A stretch of 12,294 nucleotides of DNA from Hyphomicrobiales bacterium (GTDB lineage Bacteria; Pseudomonadota; Alphaproteobacteria; Rhizobiales; Beijerinckiaceae), in contig JAQGKN010000429.1 in the NCBI GenBank assembly GCA_028290085.1, positions 1 to 12,294 of the forward strand. Reading direction: 5' to 3'. Under the pieces are notes generated by a model. The model ran no database searches. It was not told where the DNA came from and saw only the letters and a program-made list of their open reading frames with translations. The position numbers and the translations under genes are program-made. Positions 7,066 to 12,294 of the stretch are shown here, piece by piece (position 1 is the first letter of the stretch; every line of letters starts with the position of its first letter).

Positions 7066-9150
7066 TCAGCGCGGGCGCCGCCGTCCTTCCGACATCCAGC
7101 CCAGAATCACGCTGCCCAGCAGCGCCAGCAGGCCGATGAAGCCGACCGCCAGTGGTGCAACGCCGATGCCGGTGACAACGCTCGCCCCCGTGCGCTTGAC
7201 GCCGACATAATCCGAGCCGCCATAGACCGGGCTGTCACGCATCGAAACGAAGCGCGGCATGACGATATCGTCGCCGGTGCCCGTGCCGATGCGGCGAACC
7301 GTGCCACCTGTGGCCTCGGCGAGCGGACGCAGTTTGTCGGGCGTCGATACGACCTCCTGGAACTCGCGCGGATTTTCCGGGCCGACATTCACCAGCGCTG
7401 ACAACTCGCCATCGTTCAGTCGATAGAGGCCGAGTTCATCGACAGTGGTCTGCACGCGCGACAGGCCCGGCTCCGCATGAAGGAGATCTATGCGACGTGT
7501 GGCACCCGAAGGCGAAGTGAGCACCACGGGCGGCGTCTCGGGCTTGAGGCTTTGGCGTTCGATGGTGATCTCGCGACCATGCGCGGTGGCGCGCAATGCC
7601 TCTTCCTCAAGCTCGGGCTCCTTCATCAGCCAATGCGCCATGCGGCGCAGCAGATCGAGATGCGGCCCCCCGCCCTGAAAGCCGCGCGCCCAGAGCCACA
7701 TCTGGTCGGACAGCATCAGACCGACACGTCCCTTCATCTCGCGTGACAGCACAAGCAACGGCTTCTTGTCGGCGCCAGACAGCACCGCCGTGCCGCGCAG
7801 GGTCTCGGCCGAGATCTGCCGGAACCACTCGCTCCAGGCAGGCGGCGACACGTCGCCCCCCTGTAACCCGCGTGTTACCGGATGCTTCGCACCATCCGGC
7901 GTGATCTGCGCGCGAAAGGCACGCTCGATGATCGCATCGGGCCGGACCGGCGAGATTTTCCCCAACGGCGAATAGAAAAGCCCGTCCGGCCCCGAAAAAT
8001 CAGGCCCCGCCGCGATCAGAAGGGCGCCGCCCTCACGCACATAGCGCACGATGTTTTCGAAATAGATCGCGGGCAGAACCGTCTGGTTCGAATAGCGGTC
8101 GAAGATGATGAGATCGAAATCCTTGATCTTGCGACCGAACAGATCGCTCGTCGGGAAGGCGATCAGCGACAGCTCGTTGATCGGCGTGCCGTCCTGCTTT
8201 TCCGGCGGCCGCAAAATCGTGAAATGCACGAGGTCGACATTGGCGTCGGCCTTCAGAAGATTGCGCCAGGTCCGCTCGCCTGCATGCGGCTCGCCGGAGA
8301 CCAGCAGCACTTTCAGCTTGTCGCGCACGCCATCTACCGTCAGCACGGCCTTGTTATTCACCAGCGTGAGTTCGTCGGGCAGTCCCGCAACCTCGAACTC
8401 GATGACGTTGGGCCCGCCATGCTCGATCTGCACGGGCACGCGCACCAGCGCACCGGGCCGCACACGCAGGCTCGACACATCGGCTCCGTCGCGGCGCACA
8501 CGCAATTGCACGGGCTCACCCGAAGCACTGGTGTCGATGACACGGACGCCGACCGTGAGGTCTTTGCCCACGAGGCCAAAGCGTGGCGCCTCGACCAGCT
8601 CGATGCGCCTGTCGCGCTCACCCTCGCGCCCCGTGACAAAAACATGCAGCGGCGCATTGAAACCCAGCGCGCCGGCGCTGGTGGGAATGTCGTGCACGAC
8701 CCCGTCGGTCACGAAAATGGCGCCGCCGACCCGCTCAGGCGGCACATCGGAAAGTGCCGCGTTCAGCGAGGCGAAGAGGCGCGTGCCGTCATTGCCGGAA
8801 TCCACGCCGCCGCCATCGACGAAGCGCGCCTCGACATTGTCGAGCCCGGCGAGACCCTTCTCGATCTCGGCGCGCGCCTTGTCCGTCTGCGCCTTGCGCT
8901 GGCCGATGGTCTGGCTGGCGCTGCGGTCGAGCACGACCGCAACGACATCCTTCAGCGGCTGGCGATCTTCGCGCACAAGCGAGGGGTCGCATAAAGCCGC
9001 CAAAACCAGCGCCAGCCCAAGTCCGCGCAGCAAGGTGCCGCGACGCCGCGCGAAGAGGCCCAGCGCAACGACGATCACGCCCGCCACCGCGAGCGCGATC
9101 AGCATCCAGACCGGAAGAAGCGGCGCGAAACTGAAGCTGAAATCACGCAT
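7066..9150 (-). CDS. Membrane protein with vWA-like and glutamine-amidotransferase-like regions (envelope operon)
   Basis: A 694-residue inner-membrane protein. Two N-terminal helices (about 11-33 and 40-56) are followed by a von Willebrand A-like region (about 66-175) whose VAVVLDRSASQ contains D75-x-S77-x-S79, an intact MIDAS metal motif, with IFVTDG near 145-150. A beta-rich middle part (about 185-275) leads to a Rossmann-like, class I glutamine-amidotransferase-like region (about 278-510; VLLVSGEPHAGER, VREGGALLIAAGPD). A C-terminal membrane helix (about 661-685) ends in a basic tail. The only cysteine is C54 in a membrane helix, so no amidotransferase nucleophile is present and the fold probably binds rather than catalyses. 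An in-frame TAG two codons before ATG 9150 fixes the upstream limit; GAGGG lies about 10 nt upstream. The position after a DUF4159 gene matches the last gene of the rhizobial MoxR/DUF58/DUF4159 operon (RL3499-RL3502 in R. leguminosarum), linked to envelope integrity. Confidence 0.88.
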   Translation of the reverse strand: MRDFSFSFAPLLPVWMLIALAVAGVIVVALGLFARRRGTLLRGLGLALVLAALCDPSLVREDRQPLKDVVAVVLDRSASQTIGQRKAQTDKARAEIEKGLAGLDNVEARFVDGGGVDSGNDGTRLFASLNAALSDVPPERVGGAIFVTDGVVHDIPTSAGALGFNAPLHVFVTGREGERDRRIELVEAPRFGLVGKDLTVGVRVIDTSASGEPVQLRVRRDGADVSSLRVRPGALVRVPVQIEHGGPNVIEFEVAGLPDELTLVNNKAVLTVDGVRDKLKVLLVSGEPHAGERTWRNLLKADANVDLVHFTILRPPEKQDGTPINELSLIAFPTSDLFGRKIKDFDLIIFDRYSNQTVLPAIYFENIVRYVREGGALLIAAGPDFSGPDGLFYSPLGKISPVRPDAIIERAFRAQITPDGAKHPVTRGLQGGDVSPPAWSEWFRQISAETLRGTAVLSGADKKPLLVLSREMKGRVGLMLSDQMWLWARGFQGGGPHLDLLRRMAHWLMKEPELEEEALRATAHGREITIERQSLKPETPPVVLTSPSGATRRIDLLHAEPGLSRVQTTVDELGLYRLNDGELSALVNVGPENPREFQEVVSTPDKLRPLAEATGGTVRRIGTGTGDDIVMPRFVSMRDSPVYGGSDYVGVKRTGASVVTGIGVAPLAVGFIGLLALLGSVILGWMSEGRRRPR

Positions 9151-9243
9151 GCGCTATGGCCCTCACATGTGTGAGATCGTCTCGAAGGCGGCGCAGTCGT
9201 TCTGCTAGAGACCTTTGCACATCCGGCTTCAAATAGCCTGCAG

Positions 9244-9325
9244 CGTCATTGCGAGGAGCGTAGCAACGCGGCAATCCAGAAGCCGCAAGACCGTACTGGA
9301 TTGCTTCGCTCCGCTCGCAATGACG
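9244..9325. repeat. Palindromic intergenic repeat, copy 1 (82 bp)
   Basis: It begins CGTCATTGCGAG and ends with the exact reverse complement CTCGCAATGACG, a 12-bp perfect outer stem. An inner pair GCAATCCAG (9271-9279) and CTGGATTGC (9296-9304) makes a second perfect 9-bp stem. The sequence belongs to the widely scattered CGTCATTGCGAG-type repeats of proteobacteria. It is 75 of 82 bases identical to copy 2, in the same orientation. As RNA it would form a long hairpin between the two operon genes. Confidence 0.9.
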
Positions 9326-9352
9326 GAAGCAAGCCTTACCCCGCGTCTTGTC

Positions 9353-9434
9353 CGTCATTGCGAGGAGCGTAGCGACGCGGCGATCCATGAGTCGCAAGAC
9401 CGCACTGGATTGCTTCGCTGCGCTCGCAATGACG
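9353..9434. repeat. Palindromic intergenic repeat, copy 2 (82 bp)
   Basis: This is a direct repeat of copy 1 at a period of 109 bp, separated by 27 bp. The outer 12-bp stem CGTCATTGCGAG/CTCGCAATGACG is perfect. The inner left arm reads GCGATCCAT and has two mismatches against CTGGATTGC, so the inner stem is weaker than in copy 1. Differences between copies lie mostly in the middle, while the ends are identical. Confidence 0.9.
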
Positions 9435-9480
9435 GCAACGCGTTTGTCGCATGTGCTCGTGAAATTCAACCGGATCGCGC

Positions 9481-12282
9481 TCAATGTGCGAGCCTTTCCA
9501 GGAGATCGCGTACATGCACCTGATCGGCTTTGTAATTGCCGGTCAGCGTGTACATGACGAGATTGACGCCGCCGCGCAGCGCCATTTCGCGCTGGCGATG
9601 GCCGCCGGGAATGAGCGGATAAAGCGGATCGCCGTTGCGGTCCGCAGCCCATGCCCCTGCGAGATCGTTGGACGTGATGATGATCGGCGAGACGCTGTCG
9701 CCCGCGCGCGCGGGACGATTGGCCTGATCGCCGGTATCGACGGGAAGCGCCTCGATCCATGTCTGGCCAACCGTCGTGCGCCCCACGAACTGGTCGATCA
9801 GATAGAAGGTCTTCGTCACCACATGGTCGCGCGGCACGGGCTCCAGTTCAGGCACGTCGACGCCCGCCAGCAGAACCCGCAGCCATTGCGCCTCGGGCGT
9901 CGGCGGACCGGACGGACGGGTCGTCAGCGCGTCGCGCGTGTCGAACACCACGGTGCCACCCTGCTTCATGAAGTTCGCGAGCCGCGTGACCGCTTCCGCC
10001 GACGGTTGCGGGCGCGTCGCGACGATGGGCCAGTAGATCAGAGGATAAAAGGCGAGTTCGTCGCGTGCCGGATCGACCCCGACAGGATCGCCGGGGCTGA
10101 GAGCCGTGCGGTTGGCAAGCGTGCGCGACACAGCCGCGAGGCCCAGCCGACTGGCCTCATCGGCCTGCGCCTCGCCTGTGACGACATAGGCCAGATGCGT
10201 GCGCAGCGCGGCATCGCCGGGGTTGCCTTGTGCCTGCGCTGGACGCGGGCCTGCCAGCGTCGCCCCGAGCGCCAGCAGCACGACGAGACCCGCAGCAGTT
10301 GCGCCGCGCCTGCGCAGCCGCTGCAAGCGATCGAACCCGCCCGCCAGCCACATCGAGGCGAGCGCATCAGCGAGCAGAGCCAGGAACGCTGCGGCAACAA
10401 TGGCGGGGCGAAGATCAATCGGTTCAGCCGTTCGCAGGGACTCCATCGCAAACCTCGATTGATCGAAATGGGCCGGCTCCAGCCGGTCGGACGGAGCTAA
10501 GGTATTGACCGCCGTCAGCGCGTCCGGCGGACCATAGAAACCGGGCGGAAACTCCGCCGTCGGCGGCCCCGTGAAATTGACGGGAATCGGACGGGCCGTG
10601 AGAGGCGGCGCGCCGAGCACTCCAAAACCATCCAGCGTGCGCGTGGGCGCCACTGTCTCGACGCGGCTCTGTGCGGCGGCTTCCGCGCCCATGCCCGCAT
10701 CGGCCACGCCCGCATCACCCGCCATCGCGACGACACGGCGCAGCAGATCCACGAACAGGCCCGACAGCGGCAGGTTCGACCAGGTGGTGTCCGCCGTGAC
10801 ATGCACAAGCACGATGAGGCCCTTGCCACGCCGCTCCGCCGTCACCAGCGGCGTGCCATCGGCAAGCTGCGCCCATGTCTTGCCCGGCAGACTGGCGTCG
10901 GGTTCGGCAAGCACCTGCCGCGTGACCGTGACTTCCTTGGGCACCTGCAATCCCACCAGCGGGCTCTCGGCCGGAAATGGTGCCAGTGGCTTCGGGCTCT
11001 CCCATGAGAGTGCGCCACCAAGCACGCGCCCACCGCGTCGCAGCCGCACCGGCACGAGGTCGTCCGATGCACCCGCGAGCCGCGTGCCCGCAAAGCGCAG
11101 AAGGACGCCGCCGTCCTCCACGAATTTCTTCAGGCGATCATGCGCGGCGCCGCTCACCACGCCGATATCGGCGAGCACCACGACAGAGACGCGGTCATCG
11201 AGCAGCGACGAGATCGGATCGCCCCGTCCTGCAGGCTGTTCGCGTATATCGGCGAAAGGTGCCAACGCACGGCGCAGATAATAGGTCGGCGACAACAAGG
11301 GCTGCGCCGTATCCGCGGTCACGCCGGAGGCGAGCCCGACGCGGCGCCGCTTCCAGCGCTCGTCGAGCAGGCTCACCGCGCCTGCGGAATGCTCATCGGC
11401 GATTTCGACGCGCGCAATCTCGTTGCGCAATTCGATGGGCAGTTCGAGCCGCGCCTTGGTCTCGCGTGCGCCACCGAAATCGTAGCGCGCCTCGCCGACC
11501 GAAAGGCCCTTCATGTCGAGCGCACGCACGAGACCGCTCGAAGGTCCGCGCGTATCGGCCCGCGTGAGCTGCACTTCGAGCGCACCAGCGGCGTTGTCCG
11601 CGCTCGCTATGGCGATGGGAAGCCGCTCCTGCGTCACCACGTGCACGCGCCTGTCGCCCGCCGCTTTGGCCAGCCCGTCGGCGAATTCGTCGGCGCGACC
11701 GCTTGCCAGACCATCGGCGACCCACACGATGTCGGCGGACTTCTGCGTATCGAGAAAGCGCGTGACCGCAGGCAGAACCGCCATGCGGTCTGGCACATGC
11801 GGCACGGGCTTCAGCGTGCGCAGACGCTCATTGGCACGCGTCGCGTCGGCTGGCACGATCTCGCGTCCGCCGTCCGACATGGCGACGAGCGCGGTCGAGC
11901 GTCCGTCCCGTGTGGCGGACGCGATGCGTTGCGTCACGGTCGCGATGCGCTGGTCCCAGCCGGGCGCCGCCGCCCATCCATCGTCGAGCAGCACGAGCAG
12001 CGGGCCGCGCCCGTTCTCCCCGGGCGGAATGGGGTTCCAGATCGGCCCCGCCATGGCGATGATGATGAGAGCGGCGAGCACGAGCCGCAGCACGAGCAGC
12101 CACCACGGGGTGCGGGCGGGCGTCTCCTCGCGTGCCTGCAAATCGAGGATCAGCCGCAGCGGCGGAAACGACACTTCGCGCGGGCGCGGTGGCGTGATGC
12201 GCAGCAGGTACCAGATCGCCGGAAGCACGGCGAGCGCGGCGAGAACCAGCGGAGCTGCGAAGGCGAGCGGAAGACCCAGCAT
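9481..12282 (-). CDS. BatA-like / DUF4159 membrane protein (envelope operon)
   Basis: A 933-residue inner-membrane protein. The N-terminus is a BatA-type double-transmembrane module (helices about 6-27 and 61-80, with the usual PPRPREVSFPPLRLI between). A vWA-like region follows (about 94-220), but its MIDAS position reads LLDDGWAAA, without the serines, so it is degenerate. A glutamine-amidotransferase-like part spans about 365-530 (VVVLADIGVV, FVEDGGVLLRFAG). Two helices (about 625-648 and 661-678), the second ending in PAQAQG, lead to the C-terminal DUF4159 domain (about 692-930: LAYVVTGEAQADEASRLGL, FYPLIYWPI, GGTVVFDTRD, RGGVNLVMYTLTGNYKADQVH). The whole protein contains no cysteine, so the amidotransferase fold cannot use its usual nucleophile. 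AGGTGG lies 6 nt before the ATG, and the ATG shares one base with a TGA, suggesting coupling to an upstream gene, expected to be DUF58. Function in the family is unknown; envelope maintenance is inferred from the rhizobial operon. Confidence 0.9.
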   Translation of the reverse strand: MLGLPLAFAAPLVLAALAVLPAIWYLLRITPPRPREVSFPPLRLILDLQAREETPARTPWWLLVLRLVLAALIIIAMAGPIWNPIPPGENGRGPLLVLLDDGWAAAPGWDQRIATVTQRIASATRDGRSTALVAMSDGGREIVPADATRANERLRTLKPVPHVPDRMAVLPAVTRFLDTQKSADIVWVADGLASGRADEFADGLAKAAGDRRVHVVTQERLPIAIASADNAAGALEVQLTRADTRGPSSGLVRALDMKGLSVGEARYDFGGARETKARLELPIELRNEIARVEIADEHSAGAVSLLDERWKRRRVGLASGVTADTAQPLLSPTYYLRRALAPFADIREQPAGRGDPISSLLDDRVSVVVLADIGVVSGAAHDRLKKFVEDGGVLLRFAGTRLAGASDDLVPVRLRRGGRVLGGALSWESPKPLAPFPAESPLVGLQVPKEVTVTRQVLAEPDASLPGKTWAQLADGTPLVTAERRGKGLIVLVHVTADTTWSNLPLSGLFVDLLRRVVAMAGDAGVADAGMGAEAAAQSRVETVAPTRTLDGFGVLGAPPLTARPIPVNFTGPPTAEFPPGFYGPPDALTAVNTLAPSDRLEPAHFDQSRFAMESLRTAEPIDLRPAIVAAAFLALLADALASMWLAGGFDRLQRLRRRGATAAGLVVLLALGATLAGPRPAQAQGNPGDAALRTHLAYVVTGEAQADEASRLGLAAVSRTLANRTALSPGDPVGVDPARDELAFYPLIYWPIVATRPQPSAEAVTRLANFMKQGGTVVFDTRDALTTRPSGPPTPEAQWLRVLLAGVDVPELEPVPRDHVVTKTFYLIDQFVGRTTVGQTWIEALPVDTGDQANRPARAGDSVSPIIITSNDLAGAWAADRNGDPLYPLIPGGHRQREMALRGGVNLVMYTLTGNYKADQVHVRDLLERLAH

Positions 12283-12294
12283 CAGATGCCACCT
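12282..12294 (-). CDS. Possible last codons of an upstream operon gene (expected DUF58)
   Basis: On the minus strand the bases before the DUF4159 start read GGT-GGC-ATC-TGA, and the TGA overlaps the ATG by one base. In rhizobial operons of this type a DUF58 gene precedes the DUF4159 gene, often overlapping it. Only three codons are visible, so the identity is a guess from gene order. Confidence 0.35.

Larger units (their letters stand above)
9151..9480. other. 330-bp gap inside the envelope operon, holding a repeat pair
   Basis: No gene is supported here. Two 82-bp palindromic repeats fill 9244-9434. The remainder is about 93 bp of leader before the 694-aa gene and 46 bp after the DUF4159 stop codon. 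Apparent reading frames through the gap are translated repeat (peptides such as HCERSEAIQ and CARNDG), a well-known artefact of this repeat family. Confidence 0.8.

Noticed and set aside
9162..9175. CTCAC-ATGT-GTGAG inverted repeat upstream of the 694-aa gene, considered as an operator
   Set aside because: Arms of only 5 bp; expected by chance at this length and not matched to a known regulator.
7882..9208. Two long overlapping plus-strand frames of 370 and 367 codons
   Set aside because: Both are antisense to the 694-aa membrane protein, have biased composition (Arg/Ser/Pro) and no recognisable domain.
9143..9760. Minus-strand frame of 205 codons running through the repeats
   Set aside because: It translates the palindromic repeats (HCERSEAIQ, CYAPRNDA-like peptides) and overlaps the DUF4159 gene in another frame; a known annotation artefact.
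9484..10500. Open plus-strand frame of 338 codons
   Set aside because: It is antisense to the DUF4159 domain, which is clearly the coding strand; its own translation shows no motif.
1..12294. CRISPR array, tRNA or rRNA genes, insertion sequence or prophage genes
   Set aside because: No spaced short repeats beyond the two 82-bp elements, no recognisable RNA gene, transposase or integrase was found on either strand.

Overview
The window is GC-rich chromosomal DNA, most likely from an alphaproteobacterium of the Hyphomicrobiales (Rhizobiales). The evidence is a gene for the membrane-bound ferritin MbfA with a near-consensus Irr-type iron control element in front of it, and the last part of a MoxR/DUF58/DUF4159-type envelope operon of the kind known from rhizobia. 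No rRNA, tRNA, transposase, CRISPR array or phage gene was seen.

Layout. (1) Positions 1-3209, minus strand: a 5-oxoprolinase of the fused HyuA-HyuB type. Its frame is open from the start codon to the left window edge, where the last part of the protein is cut off. (2) 3284-3934, plus strand: a small protein of unknown function with one C-terminal membrane segment, divergent from the oxoprolinase across 74 bp. (3) 3936-5826, minus strand: mbfA (ferritin-like domain fused to a VIT1-type membrane domain, TTG start) followed after 31 bp by a calcineurin-like metallophosphoesterase gene. The palindrome TTAGAA-TGT-TTCTAA lies 26 bp before the mbfA start. (4) 5944-7059, plus strand: a Nudix hydrolase and a GNAT acetyltransferase. 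(5) 7066-12282, minus strand: a DUF4159/BatA-like membrane protein (933 aa), then a membrane protein with a von Willebrand A-like and a glutamine-amidotransferase-like region (694 aa). They are separated by 330 bp holding two direct copies of an 82-bp palindromic repeat. The few bases right of 12282 look like the end of another gene coupled to the DUF4159 gene.

How the genes fit together. mbfA and the phosphoesterase gene look like one iron-responsive transcription unit. MbfA is known in rhizobia as an iron exporter repressed by Irr when iron is scarce. The two large right-hand genes match the last two genes of a conserved four-gene operon (AAA+ MoxR ATPase, DUF58, DUF4159, membrane protein) tied to envelope integrity in Rhizobium leguminosarum; the biochemical role of that system is unknown. 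The oxoprolinase would recycle 5-oxoproline to glutamate independently of the rest.

The observations most worth a second look are the palindromic repeat pair inside the envelope operon, the Irr box with a possible iron-linked phosphoesterase, and the loss of all cysteines in the 933-aa amidotransferase-like protein. Long open frames opposite the big minus-strand genes are shadows caused by the GC-rich codon use and are left out.
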